From the NCBI GenBank assembly GCA_963753615.1, contig CAVWCW010000013.1:1-64000 (forward strand): DNA of 64,000 nt, written 5' to 3'. A program made the position numbers and the translations under genes. Every line of letters starts with the position of its first letter. Within the stretch, counting starts at the first letter, position 1. Under the pieces are notes generated by a model that had not been told where the DNA came from, did not search any database, and saw only the letters and a program-made list of their open reading frames with translations. This DNA comes from CAVWCW01 sp963753615. GTDB taxonomy: Bacteria > Pseudomonadota > Gammaproteobacteria > Chromatiales > Chromatiaceae. Shown here in pieces: positions 27,779 through 37,959 of the stretch.

Positions 27779-28774
27779 CGCGGCTCGTTCTCCAGCTCGA
27801 ACTTCTCGTAGGCGCCGACGATGCGCTGGACCAAGCGGGTGGCGCACCACGTCGCGGGCATTGAAGAAGGTGAAGCTGATGCCCTTGACCCGGCCCAGGA
27901 ACTCCAGCACCTGGCGCAACCCGGAGGCCTGGTTGCGCGGCAGGTCGACCTGGGTGACGTCGCCAGTGACCACCGCGGTGGAGCCGAAGCCGATGCGGGT
28001 TAGGAACATCTTCATCTGTTCCGGCGTGGTGTTCTGGGCCTCGTCCAGGATGACGAAGCAGTCGTTGAGGGTACGCCCGCGCATATAGGCCAGGGGAGCG
28101 ACCTCGATCACATTGCGCTCGATCAGCTTGGCCACCCGCTCGAAGCCGAGCATCTCGTAGAGGGCGTCGTACAGGGGGCGAAGGTAGGGGTCGATCTTCT
28201 GGCTCAGGTCGCCGGGCAGGAAGCCGAGGCGTTCGCCGGCCTCCACCGCCGGGCGCACCAGCAGCACCCGGCGCACCGCGTCGCGTTCCAGGGCCTCGAC
28301 CGCGCAGGCCACCGCCAGGTAGGTCTTGCCGGTGCCGGCGGGGCCGACTCCGAAGTTGATGTCGTGGGTCAGTATCTTGCGCAGATAGTCCTGCTGATTG
28401 GGACCGCGCGGACGGATCAGGCCGCGCCGGGTCTTGATCACCACCTCCGGCTCCTGAGGCTCGCCGGCGCTCTCCAGCTGGGCCTCGATCCCCGATTCCT
28501 GCAGGAACAGATGCACCCCCTGGGGGGTCAGGGTCTCGTCGGCGGTGGCGGCGTAGAGGTCCTGCAGCACCTGCTGGCCGGCGGCGATGGCCCGGGCCGC
28601 GCCGATCAGGCGGAACTGATTACCGCGGTTGGCGATCTCGATGCCCAGGCGGCGCTCGATCTGGCGCAGGTGCTCGTCGAGCTGGCCGCAGACATTGGCC
28701 AGGCGCTCGTTGTCTTCCGGTTCCAGCCGCAGATCGAGGAAATCGGGGTGATCGGCCACCAGGACTCCGGGCAC
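27775..28774 (-). pseudogene. phoH: PhoH-family ATPase, frameshifted near the 3' end
   Basis: The gene starts at a GTG (28774), 4 bp after the miaB stop. It encodes a PhoH-like P-loop ATPase with Walker A GVGPAGTGKTYLA and Walker B CFVILDEAQNTTPEQMKMF, covering the usual 330 residues. Near 27833 one extra A on the plus strand shifts the frame. Up to ARDVVRHPL the protein is normal. The native ending LVQRIVGAYEKFELENEPR is found only in the next frame, stopping at 27775. Total length is 3n+1, so a single net insertion explains it. PhoH works with YbeY in RNA metabolism. Only about the last 19 residues are affected, so function could survive as a PhoH-YbeY fusion if the shift is real. Confidence 0.88.
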
Positions 28775-28778
28775 CGGC

Positions 28779-30126
28779 TCAGGCCGAGCGCTTGAGCGCG
28801 CTGCCGGCCAGGCGGCCGCGCAGGGAGTTGGGCAGGGCCTCGGTGATCAGCAGCTCGACGAACTGGCCGATCAGCGCAGGCGGGCCGTCGAAGTTGACCA
28901 CCCGGTTGTTCTCGGTACGGCCGGCCAGCTGGCGCGGGTCCTTGCGCGCCGGGCGTTCCACCAGCACCCGCTGGACGCTGCCTACCATGCCCCGGCCGAT
29001 CTCGGCGGCCATCTCGCCGATGCGCCCCTGCAGCCTATCCAGGCGCGCCTGTTTGACCGCATGCGGCACTTCGTCCGCGCAGCTCGGCGGCCGGCGTGCC
29101 GGGGCGCGGGCTGTAGATGAAGCTGAAAGAATGGTCGAAGCCGACCTCTTCGATCAGCGCCATGGTGGCTTCGAAATCGGCCTCGGTCTCGCCGGGGAAG
29201 CCGACGATGAAGTCCGACGACAGGCTGATGTCCGGGCGCAGCCGGCGCAGGCGGCGGATCTTGGCTTTGTATTCGAGCGCGGTGTGGCCGCGCTTCATCA
29301 GGGCCAGGATGCGGTCGGAGCCGCTCTGCACCGGCAGGTGCAGGTGGCTGACCAGGACCGGCACCTCAGCATAGACCTCGATCAGGCGCTCGGAGAACTC
29401 CACCGGGTGGGAGGTGGTGAAGCGGATGCGGTCGATGCCGTCGATGGCGGCCAGGTATTCGATCAGCAGGGCCAGGTCGGCCAAAGCCCCGTCGTGCATC
29501 GGGCCGCGGTAGGCGTTGACGTTTTGCCCCAGCAGGTTGACCTCGCGCACGCCCTGCTCCGCCAGGGCGGCGACCTCGGCGATCACGTCGTCGAAGGGGC
29601 GGCTGATCTCGGTGCCCCGGGTATAGGGCACGACGCAGAAAGTGCAGTACTTGCTGCAGCCCTCCATGATGGAGACGAAGGCGCTGGGACCCTCGGCCCG
29701 GGGGGCCGGCAGGCAGTCGAACTTTTCGATCTCGGGAAAGGAGACATCCACCACCGGGGCCCGTTCGGCGCGCACTGCGGCCAGCATCTGGGGCAGCCGG
29801 TGCAGCGTCTGGGGACCGAATACCAGGTCCACATACTGGGCGCGTTCGCGGATGGCATCGCCTTCCTGGCTGGCAACGCAACCGCCGACGCCGATCACCA
29901 GATTGGGGTTGCGCTCCTTCCAGGGGCGCCAGCGCCCGAGCTGGGAAAACACCTTCTCCTGCGCCTTCTCGCGGATCGAGCAGGTATTGAGCAGCAGCAC
30001 GTCGGCCTCGTCCGCCTGCTCGGTCAGCTCCAGGCCGTGGGATTCCTTGAGCAGCTCGGCCATTTTGGACGAGTCGTACTCGTTCATCTGGCAGCCAAAG
30101 GTCTTGATGTATAGTTTTCCGGGCAT
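28779..30126 (-). pseudogene. miaB: tRNA-2-methylthio-N6-dimethylallyladenosine synthase, frameshifted
   Basis: The start at 30126 (MPGKLYIKTFGCQMNEYDSS) is the usual MiaB N-terminus. The MTTase domain cysteines (TFGCQMN, NTCSIRE, GGCVASQ) and the radical-SAM CSKYCTFC motif are intact. At about 29075 one extra C (plus strand) shifts the frame after GTPAAELR. The native continuation DEVPHAVKQARLDRLQ and the TRAM domain (VERPARKDPRQLAGRTENNR) follow in the next frame to 28779. Total length is 3n+1. If real, the product would lack the TRAM RNA-binding domain. MiaB thiomethylates A37 of tRNAs reading UNN codons. The gene heads the miaB-phoH-ybeY-lnt group. Confidence 0.9.
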
Positions 30127-30210
30127 GGAGGGGACCGTGACGATCTGAAACCGCAATAGTCTACTGGTTCGGCAGGATATCTTCCATCGCCGCCGGGTGC
30201 CGAAGGGGCC

Positions 30211-30612
30211 TCACCCCCCGCCGTAGGTGCGCCGGAATTCGTCCAGTCCCTGCACGTGGGGAATGAGCTCCTCCTTCACTTCCAACTGTTGGCGCCGACG
30301 CTCGTCGGTGTCCCGCGGCGAGCCGTGCTTACGACTGAAATACTGGTGCAGTTGGACCCGGCGTCCTTGGAGGCGGCTTCGATTGAGGCGCTTTATCACC
30401 TGTTCCGCCGCCTTCTCGGGGTGTACGGAAACGATGCCATGACGGTCCATTTCGCCGGTGCTGTGGTCGTGAATCACGATAATGCGGCAGTCGCGAACCT
30501 CGCCGCGGGTTCGGAACGGCAGGGGAAAGCGCCATTCCAACGCCGATTCGACGAACGCCCGCAGATTCTTCCGGTTCACACCACGAGGGAGCTTTCGAAT
30601 AAATATCTGCAT
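30211..30612 (-). CDS. RNA-recognition-motif (RRM) protein
   Basis: The 133-aa protein starts with an RRM-like beta strand (MQIFIRKLPRGVNRKNLRAF). The second RNP-like strand lies in RHGIVSVHPEKAAEQVIKRL. A basic C-terminal extension follows (QYFSRKHGSPRDTDERRRQQ). Small RRM proteins of this sort occur in many gammaproteobacteria, but their targets are unknown. It is transcribed on the same strand as miaB, 84 bp upstream of it. Confidence 0.75.
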   Translation of the reverse strand: MQIFIRKLPRGVNRKNLRAFVESALEWRFPLPFRTRGEVRDCRIIVIHDHSTGEMDRHGIVSVHPEKAAEQVIKRLNRSRLQGRRVQLHQYFSRKHGSPRDTDERRRQQLEVKEELIPHVQGLDEFRRTYGGG

Positions 30613-30890
30613 GCTTATCGGTTACCCAATGTCCGCAATCATTCGCCTTAACCTATCCGAATATCCCCTTTTGGCCAAGGGTAGCGGCGCCGAGATTCGA
30701 CGTCCACCCGCAGCGGCCGGGGCTCCATTGCGCTTGCCCCCGCGCGAGCCGAGGGTGTAGTTTATAGCGCTCCCTGGTGAAGGACCAACCTCGATGCCGC
30801 CGGCACGGTCGAAAGCTGCCTAATGCCGGCGGGGTTGTTTTGGGTCACTTCGAACCCCTATTCTAGACCAATCGAAACCACCCCTCCGCA

Positions 30891-31694
30891 ATGCAGCATC
30901 GAGCCCGCAAGCGCTTCGGCCAGAATTTCCTTCACGACCCCGGGGTGATTCAGCGCATCGTCACCGCCATTGCCCCCCGGCCGGGTCAGCGCCTGGTGGA
31001 GATAGGGCCCGGCCGGGGCGCGATCACCCGCCTGCTGTTGCAGGCGGCCGGGCGGTTGGACGCGGTGGAGCTGGACCGGGACCTGGTCGAGGTCCTGGCC
31101 CGGGATTGCGCCGGCCTGGGGACGCTCAATGTCGTCAGCGCCGACGCCCTGCGGTTCGATTTCTGCGGCCTGGCCGCGGCCGACGAACGGCTGCGCCTGG
31201 TCGGCAACCTCCCCTACAATATTTCCACCCCCCTGCTGTTTCACCTGCTGGGGCAGAAGGGCTGCATCGCGGACATGCATTTCATGCTGCAAAAAGAGGT
31301 GGTCGATCGCATGGCGGCGGAGCCGGGAAGCAAGACTTATGGCCGGCTGTCGGTGATGCTGCAGGTACACTGCGAGGTGATCCCCCTGTTCGATATCGGC
31401 CCGGGCGCCTTCCGCCCGGCGCCCAAGGTGGTGTCGAGCCTGGTGCGTTTGCTGCCCTGGGCCGAGCCGCCCCACGCCATCGCCGATCCCGAAGGATTCG
31501 CGCGCCTAGTCAACCAGGCCTTCTCCCAACGCCGCAAGACCCTGCGCAACAGCCTGCGCGACTGGCTGGTGCCGGAGCGCATGCAGCAGTTGGGCATCGA
31601 CCCTGGCCAGCGGCCGGAGCGCTTGGAAGTGGCAGACTTCGTGCGCCTCGCCAACGCCCACGCTGCCGACATGTCGGCCGGGAAAGGCGCATAA
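30891..31694 (+). CDS. rsmA: 16S rRNA adenine dimethyltransferase RsmA (KsgA)
   Basis: This 267-aa protein dimethylates A1518 and A1519 of 16S rRNA. The N-terminal signature RKRFGQNFLHD, the SAM motif VEIGPGRGAIT, the catalytic NLPYNISTPLLFHL and the late motif FSQRRKTLRNSL are all present and in frame. It stands divergent from the RRM gene with a 278-bp gap and is the only long housekeeping gene between 27.7 and 34.4 kb without a frameshift. Confidence 0.96.
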   Translation: MQHRARKRFGQNFLHDPGVIQRIVTAIAPRPGQRLVEIGPGRGAITRLLLQAAGRLDAVELDRDLVEVLARDCAGLGTLNVVSADALRFDFCGLAAADERLRLVGNLPYNISTPLLFHLLGQKGCIADMHFMLQKEVVDRMAAEPGSKTYGRLSVMLQVHCEVIPLFDIGPGAFRPAPKVVSSLVRLLPWAEPPHAIADPEGFARLVNQAFSQRRKTLRNSLRDWLVPERMQQLGIDPGQRPERLEVADFVRLANAHAADMSAGKGA

Positions 31695-32085
31695 TTCTAG
31701 AAACAGCAGTTGACCGCTCCATTCTGATAGTAAGGTACTGAAATGCAGGAACAAGCCTTCGATTTATCGCTTCACCGATTCGGGGATCCAGGCTACGGGG
31801 CGCATGGCACGCTTGCGGCGGCGTATGGTCCGGTCCTGTTCCAGATGGAACCTGACATTTCCCACATCCGTGTGGGTCGCTGCGTTGCAACTCCTTGGAA
31901 TAGATTGACTATTCGGCGTCGTTACGCCTCGGCTTTGGCTTCGTGCGTCGCTCTACCTCCTGCATCCATGCAGTCGTTGTCCTACACCCCCGCAAGCACA
32001 CCCTACACCCCGTCCAACTGCTTTTTCTAGGATAATCATTCGCGGCGACCGAAACCGCCCGCAACAGAGTAACGAGACCGGAAGC
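31695..32085. other. Intergenic stretch before lon
   Basis: A 95-codon open frame (31743-32030) is present but has no family resemblance and falls where the lon promoter should be. I see no sigma-32 promoter convincing enough to name. Confidence 0.5.
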
Positions 32086-34471
32086 ATGACTGTCGATTCG
32101 AAACACGAAACCCCTCAGGAGGGTCAACTGGCCCGCGCCAGCGAGATCTTGCCCGGGATGATCCACCTGCTACCGGTGACCACCCGGCCCTTCTTCCCCG
32201 GCCAGGCGGTGCCCCTGCTGATGGACGCCAAACACTGGACCCCCACCTTCAAGGCGGTGGACAAGACCGAGCACAAGATCGTGGGCGTGCTGCTGGCCCG
32301 CAGCGCCTACGCCGAGAAGGCCGAACCGGAGGAATTTGCCCGCATCGGCACCGCCTGCCGGGTGCACCGCATCCAGACCATGGAGGGCAAGCTGCAGGTG
32401 CTGGTGGAATGCCTGCAGCGCTTCCGCCTGGAAAAGATCATCAGCGACCGTGCGCCGTTCTCCGCCCAGGTGCGCTATTACCCGGAGAACGCCCAGGACT
32501 CAGGCAGGGAGGTCAAGGCCTATGCCATGGCCGTTATCAACACCATCAAGGAGTTGCTGCCGCTCAACCCGCTGTATGCCGAAGAACTGCGCATGTTCCT
32601 CGACCGCTTCGGCCCCGAAGACCCTTCCCATCTCGCCGACTTCGCCGCCAGCCTTACCACCTCGAACAAGGAACAGTTGCAGGGCGTGCTGGAGAGCGTG
32701 GAACTGCTGCCGCGGATGGAGAAGGTGCTGGTTTTGCTGAACAACGAGCTCGAACTGGCTCGGGCCCAGGCCGAGATCCGCAAGGTGGTCGAGGACAAAA
32801 TGCAGACCCAGCAGCGGGAGTTCTTCCTGCGCGAGCAGCTCAAGGTGATCCAGAAGGAACTGGGCATCTCCAAGGACGACCGTACGGCCGACATCGACCG
32901 CTTCGCCGAGCGCCTGGAAGAACTGGACCTGCCGGAGGCGGCGGGAAAGCGCGTGGACGAGGAGATGGACAAGCTGTCGATCCTGGAGACCGGTTCGCCG
33001 GAGTACGCGCTGACCCGCAACTACCTGGACTGGCTGACCTTGCTGCCCTGGGGCAATCACTCCCAGGACAACCTGGACCTGGAGCATGCGCGCAAGACCC
33101 TCGACAAGGACCACTACGGGCTGGAGGACGTTAAAAAGCGCATCCTCGAATTTCTCGCCGTGGGCATCCTCAAGGGCGAGGTCAGCGGCTCGATCGTGCT
33201 GCTGGTGGGCCCGCCCGGGGTAGGCAAGACCTCGCTCGGAAAGTCCATCGCCGACACCCTGGGGCGCAGCTTCTACCGCTTCTCGGTGGGGGGCATCCGC
33301 GACGAGGCCGAGATCAAGGGCCACCGCCGCACCTACATCGGCGCCATGCCGGGCAAGTTCATCCAGGCCCTGAAGGAGGCAGGCACCGCCAACCCGGTGA
33401 TCATGCTCGACGAGATCGACAAGGTCGGCGCCTCCTACCACGGCGACCCGGCCTCGGCGTTGCTGGAGGTATTGGACCCGGAGCAGAACAGCGACTTTCT
33501 CGACCATTACCTGGACGTGCGCTTCGACCTGTCGAAAGCGCTGTTCATCTGCACCGCCAACCAGCTCGACACCATCCCGCGCCCACTGCTCGACCGCATG
33601 GAGGTGATCCCGCTCTCCGGCTACATCGCCAGCGAGAAACTGCAGATCGCCCGCAAATACCTTCTGCCGCGCCAGATCAAGCGCTCGGGCTTGAAGCGCG
33701 GTCAGCTCAAGATCGCCGCCGCGGCCCTGCGCGCGATCATCGACGGCTATGCCCGCGACGCCGGGGTGCGACGCCTGGAGAAGACATCTGGGCGCGATCG
33801 CCCGCAAGACCGCGGTCAAGATCCTGGAAGGCGTGAACCCGCCGATCGAAGTGGGCAAGGACGACCTCAAGGAATACCTGGGCAATCCGATCTTCCGCGA
33901 CGAGCGCAAATTGGGCGGAGTCGGGGTGGTCACGGGCCTGGCCTGGACCGCCATGGGCGGCGCAACGCTGAGCGTCGAGGCGGTCAAGGTGCACAATTTC
34001 ACCCGCGGCCTCAAGCTCACCGGTCAACTCGGCGAGGTGATGCGGGAATCCGCCGAGATCGCCTATGGCTACGTGATGGACCATGCCGAAGACTACGGGG
34101 CCGATCCGCAGTGGTTCAAAGACGCCTTTATCCACTTGCACGTTCCCGCAGGCGCCACTCCCAAAGACGGCCCCAGTGCCGGCGTGACCATGGCCAGCGC
34201 CCTGCTCTCCCTGGCCCTGCAGCGGCCGGTGCGCCGCATCGCCATGACCGGCGAACTGACCCTGACCGGCCAGGTATTTCCGGTCGGCGGCATCCGCGAG
34301 AAGGTGATCGCGGCCCGGCGCGCCGGCATCCGCGAGTTGATTCTGCCGGAGGACAACCGGGGCGACTTCGAGGAAGTACCCGAGCACATCCGCAAGGGCT
34401 TTAGCGTGCACTTCGCGTGCGGATTCGACGACCTGGTGCCGCTGCTGTTCGCCCGCCGGGGCAAGCGATGA
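32086..34471 (+). pseudogene. lon: ATP-dependent Lon protease, single +1 frameshift
   Basis: The gene encodes a 795-residue Lon protease when one base is discounted. The N-terminal substrate domain (IHLLPVTTRPFFPGQAVPLL) is followed by AAA+ with Walker A GPPGVGKTS and Walker B VIMLDEIDKVG. At 33784 an extra A turns GVRRLEKHLGAIARKT into two frames. The proteolytic domain then continues in the next frame, with catalytic Ser in KDGPSAGVTMAS and Lys in GGIREKVIAARRAG, ending at 34471. Length is 3n+1. If the insertion is real the protease domain is lost. Its stop codon overlaps the start of the CoA-binding gene (ATGA). Confidence 0.92.
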
Positions 34472-34878
34472 GCCTGGCCCCGGAACGAGCGCAGGCATTG
34501 ACCAAGCCCCCGGCGGAACGCCAGGTGGTGGTGCTGGGGGCAAGCCCCAAGCCGGGCCGCTACTCCAACCAGGCGGTGCGGCTGCTGTTGGAACGCGGCT
34601 TCCGGGTGACCCCGATCCACCCCAAGGCGGAATCCATCGAGGGCCTGGCGGTGATCGAACGCCTGGAGCGGGTGACCCCGCCGGTGGACACCCTGACCCT
34701 GTACGTGGGCCCGGAGCGCCTGCGGCCCCAGATCGACGCGATCTTGGCCCTGGCCCCAGAGCGGGTCATCTTCAATCCCGGCAGCGAGTGCCGGGACCTG
34801 GAACAGCGCCTGGACCAAGCCGGCATCCCATGGGAGCAGGCCTGCACGCTGGTGCTGCTGACCACCAGGAATTTCTGA
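34468..34878 (+). CDS. CoA-binding domain protein (YccU-like)
   Basis: This 136-aa protein consists of one Rossmann-type CoA-binding domain, with the opening VVVLGASPKPGRYSNQAV, GFRVTPIHPKAESIEG and IIFNPGSE-like VIFNPGSECRDLEQ. It is translationally coupled to lon through an ATGA overlap. Homologues are widespread single-domain proteins of uncertain function related to the CoA-binding part of acetyl/succinyl-CoA synthetases. The gene is intact. Confidence 0.88.
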   Translation: MSLAPERAQALTKPPAERQVVVLGASPKPGRYSNQAVRLLLERGFRVTPIHPKAESIEGLAVIERLERVTPPVDTLTLYVGPERLRPQIDAILALAPERVIFNPGSECRDLEQRLDQAGIPWEQACTLVLLTTRNF

Positions 34879-34996
34879 GCCCGGGGCGGTATTGGGCGCC
34901 GGGTAAGGAAACGCCGATGTACCGCGTTTCGCCTGCTGGTCTGGCTCGCCGCTACCCCGAAGGGGCCGGTCGATACCTGCCCCAAAATCGGGCGGG

Positions 34997-35160
34997 TTAG
35001 ACGCGAATATACAGCCAGCCCTGGCGCATGCGCATCAAAATCTGGTCCAAAGCCGAAGGGGCTATCAACACCCCGTCCAACAGCTCGACATCCACCCCTT
35101 TGAGATAGCTCAGGCGCTCCAGTGCCTTGCGGCACGCCAGTACCGAGACATTGCCGTGCT
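34997..35160 (-). pseudogene. Truncated DsrE/DsrF-like fragment
   Basis: The frame ending at 34997 gives about 50 residues that look like the C-terminal half of a DsrE/DsrF-family sulfur-relay protein. The segment VSVLACRKALERLSYLKG has a cysteine at the expected strand end, and SALDQILMRMRQGWLYIRV matches the family's C-terminal form. No N-terminal half is present. Instead the sequence upstream switches to a sigma-factor fragment in another frame. I read this as the remains of a deletion. Family assignment rests on pattern memory. Confidence 0.5.
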
Positions 35161-35498
35161 TTCTGCAACAGGGCGCTGACCCGCCGGGCTTGGGGCACGC
35201 CATCGCTGCGCACCAGGTTCAGGCCGCCGTCGTCGATGTCCTGCATCTCCCGATGGGCCCGCAGGTGGTCCTTCCAGCAATTGGACAGGATCCGGAATAG
35301 CCAGGGTTCGAGCCGTTCCCGATCGCGCAATTGGTGCACCTTGGCCAGGGCCTTGGCCAGGGTCTCCTGCACCAGGTCGTCTGCCAGCGCCGGATCGTGA
35401 CACCAGGAAAAGGCGATCCGGTAGAGCTGGTCGCGCTTGTCCGGAAGCTGGCGCCGCAAACGGCATGCCGACCGGAAGCCAAACAATGGTTTATTCAC
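35160..35498 (-). pseudogene. ECF-type sigma-70 factor, region 2 fragment
   Basis: About 110 residues from 35498 resemble sigma region 2 (YRIAFSWCHDPALADDLVQE, ERLEPWLFRILSNCWKDHLR). After about VSALLQK the frame loses sense, and sigma region 4, which binds the -35 element, is missing. The fragment abuts the DsrE-like remnant. It is therefore a broken sigma factor. The DUF3379-like protein at 40037 could be a former partner, since such proteins often neighbour ECF sigma factors, but that is speculation. Confidence 0.72.
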
Positions 35499-35986
35499 TC
35501 CGAATACTCCCCAGCGCTTATCGTCGTCGGGCGGTTACGCAATGACCGCCCCAGGCCGCTCTTACGGCGACCCTCCAAATAGTATGACGTTGTTCTTCGG
35601 CGCTTATTCCACGAATCCGACAGAGGCCGCAACAAGCCCGGACCTTCCTGGCAATTTGCCGCCAAGCCGCTGTTTTTGCGTCTGCGACTGCCCCCCAACG
35701 CCCGCGACCCAAGGTTCGATGCCAGGAGCATCGCGACCGCGGCGGGCATCGAAATGCAGGGGGTTCCGCCCGGGTGCGATGGCGCGGCGCGAGCCAGAAT
35801 AAGGGGACTTGTCCAACCAGTGTATCAGGGCACCAAGGGCTGAGAGTTGACCACCGGTCCCTGGGCTGGAAGCGATGCGACGTTCAACTCGATCCCACCC
35901 GATCTGGGCCCTGACTCCCTGTAAACCATCCGCTGGGCCCGGGTCGGGGTGAGCCGCGCAGCCATGCCGACCGGCAACAGGGGTGG
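35499..35986. other. Non-coding stretch between gene remnants
   Basis: I see no credible gene. The open frames here are unbroken only for short distances and resemble nothing. The segment could include further eroded sequence of the neighbouring pseudogenes. Confidence 0.5.
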
Positions 35987-36836
35987 CTAATTGCCCGACA
36001 CAAAGAAATCCAGTTCCGCCGTCTCGGCCAACGCCTCTCCCCCGGCGGCGCGGCGCAGTTCGGCCTCCACCAGAGCGGCGCGGACCCGATGCGAGTCCTC
36101 GATCTGCGGATACAGCCGGCACACACCGGCCAGGGGCAAGGCCTGACGGCAGCCAACCTACTCCAAAGCCCGTCGTGAGTCCCGGCCGAGCCGCTGCAGG
36201 CTCAGAAGCCAGGGCGACTGCCAATCGAGAAAGGCCCGCACCAGCCCTGCGTCCTCGGCGTTCGGCCAGTCCTGGCGGAGCAACAGCTCCGGAAACTCAG
36301 TCGCCCCCAGGCGACGTGCAGCCTGCCCACCTCCAGCCAAGCCCTCGCCATCGCCTCGCTCATCGCGACGGAACCACTGGGCCCGGGGACTCGTCCCAGC
36401 AGCACGACGCACCCGTTGGGCCAGATGCTCGCTCGGGTACGGCACGGTTCCATCCGATAACCGAAAGCCCTCGCGCGCCCGCTCGCCGGCCCGCCAGTCG
36501 GGTAACGGGTGCGCCAGCCGCCGGTGCCTCGCAACGACTGTCGAGCAAAGCCAGGGGCAAAGCTGTTCGGCCATCGAGCAGCCAGAGTTCGCAGCAGTCC
36601 TGCAACGGAAAGGGCAGGCTCGCCGCACGTCGTTTGACCGCTTCCAATAGGTAGTTGCCAAGGGCATCGAGCCACTGATCGTCCAACACCGAGCCCACCG
36701 GACCCCGGCGCAGCCCGGCGACGGCAGACCAGGGGCTCGAGCACCTCCTGGACCGCCCGCCGATGGGCCGGGTGCAGGATATACGAGCCGCATCTGCGCG
36801 GGATACGATACCCGGTTCGATATCCGGGTTAGCCAT
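35987..36836 (-). pseudogene. Multiply frameshifted gene of unknown family
   Basis: A start (MANPDIEPGIVSRADAA) at 36836 and a plausible end (ALAETAELDFFVSGN, stop at 35987) can be joined only by changing frame several times. Coding-like pieces are AHRRAVQEVLEPLVCRR, LDDQWLDALGNYLLEAVKRR, LQDCCELWLLDGRTALPLAL and LVRAFLDWQSPWLLSLQRLG. An in-frame TAG then precedes the last piece, ALPLAGVCRLYPQIEDSHRV. With at least three frame changes and one nonsense codon, this is a true pseudogene unless the sequence is very poor here. I do not recognise the family. Confidence 0.65.
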
Positions 36837-36864
36837 ACAGAGATTGCAGATTGCGCGCGGGCAC

Positions 36865-36890
36865 AAAAAAGGGGAGGTCGCCCTCCCCTT
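36865..36890 (-). terminator. Rho-independent terminator of the OmpA-like gene
   Basis: AAGGGGAGG, loop TCGC and CCTCCCCTT form a 9-bp stem, followed on the minus strand by a T-run (A-run 36865-36870 on the plus strand). It lies 25 bp after the stop of the gene ending at 36915. Confidence 0.88.
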
Positions 36891-36914
36891 TCGGATTACC
36901 CGCCAGCTCGGACC

Positions 36915-37959
36915 TTACAGTCGGCTGAGTTCCACCCGCCGATTCTGGGCCTTATCCGAAGCGGTCTCGTTGCCGGTGATCGGCTGCTCCTCGCCGTATC
37001 CGCGGGCCACCAGATTCCCGGCCACCACGCCCCTTTCGACCAGGTAGGACTTTACCCTTGCAGCGCGGCGTTGGGACAGTTCCTTGTTATAAGCGTCGTC
37101 GCCGTCGCTGTCGGTATGGCCAGACACCTCCAGCTTAATTTCGGGGTTGGCTACCAAAGTGGCTGCGACGCCGTCAAGGATGGCGCTCGAATCCTCCGTG
37201 AGCCGATCCGAGTCGGTATGGAAGTTCACACCCCGCAACACGATGGGCACCGCTTGGGGACAGCCGAACTCGTCGACCGCAATGGAAGGGTCGGTGCCCG
37301 GACAGAGATCACGGCCATCGACCACTTGGTCGCCGTCGCCGTCGCTGGGCGGAAGCGTGACCGTAGCGGATTCGACCTCGGTCGGCTCTTGCGCCAGCGG
37401 GGCCGACTCCGGCGCCGGCGTTGTCGCCGCGGTCTCGGGCTCGGCCGGCATCGGGGGCTGGGCCGGCGTGCGGCTGCGGCGGCCAAGGATAGACCGGGGC
37501 AAACAGCGGCGGATAGTAGGGCTGCCTGCCCCAAGGCGCGTATCCCGGCTCCGCCGGATAGGCAGGGGACTCGCCAGGCTCACCGCCAACCGGAGGCGCG
37601 GTCCCCCATTGCGGCGAAGCCGGGGGCTGCGGCCGCTCCACGGACCAGGCCGGATACTCCGGGTAGGCCGGATACCCCGAGCCACTACGCCGGGCCTTTA
37701 CCCATTCCGGAAAATCGGGGCGATTGGCACGCATCGCCTCCATGCGCTCGCGCTGCTGGCGGATACGCTCGCGCATCCACTTCTCGCGGGACTTCTGCGC
37801 TTCACTGCCGTACCTCGGGATCCGAGGCGGGCCGGAAGACACCGACTCGGGGGGGCAGGACATGCCGGCGGAACCTGCGGCCTGCAGGGCGCCACCGCCG
37901 GCCAGCAGGGCACCGCCGGCAATCAGCAGGAAGAGGGTCTTGTGAATCGGCCTGTTCAT
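36915..37959 (-). pseudogene. OmpA-family outer-membrane protein, single +1 frameshift
   Basis: The start at 37959 gives a signal peptide (KTLFLLIAGGALLAGGGALQ). A charged helix (SREKWMRERIRQQRERMEAM) comes next, then about 90 residues rich in Pro, Tyr and Gly (SGYPAYPEYPAWSVERPQPP). In the other frame follow a Pro/Ala/Glu linker, a thrombospondin-3-like calcium motif (DGDGDQVVDGRDLCPGTD) and a complete OmpA domain (LEVSGHTDSDGDDAYNKELS, ending QNRRVELSRL). The frame change falls near 37465-37500 in a GC-rich Pro-coding tract, and the total is 3n+1. A terminator follows. The Pro/Tyr/Gly region recalls sulfur-globule envelope proteins, but this is only a compositional resemblance. Confidence 0.82.

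Noticed and set aside
27311..28774. A single open frame that reads as a PhoH-YbeY fusion protein
   Set aside because: The PhoH ending is perfect in the next frame with a TGA overlapping the YbeY ATG, and the total is 3n+1. The fusion is a by-product of one inserted base.
31743..32030. A 95-codon plus-strand frame between rsmA and lon
   Set aside because: No family resemblance, cysteine/serine-rich low-complexity end, and it occupies the space expected for the lon promoter.
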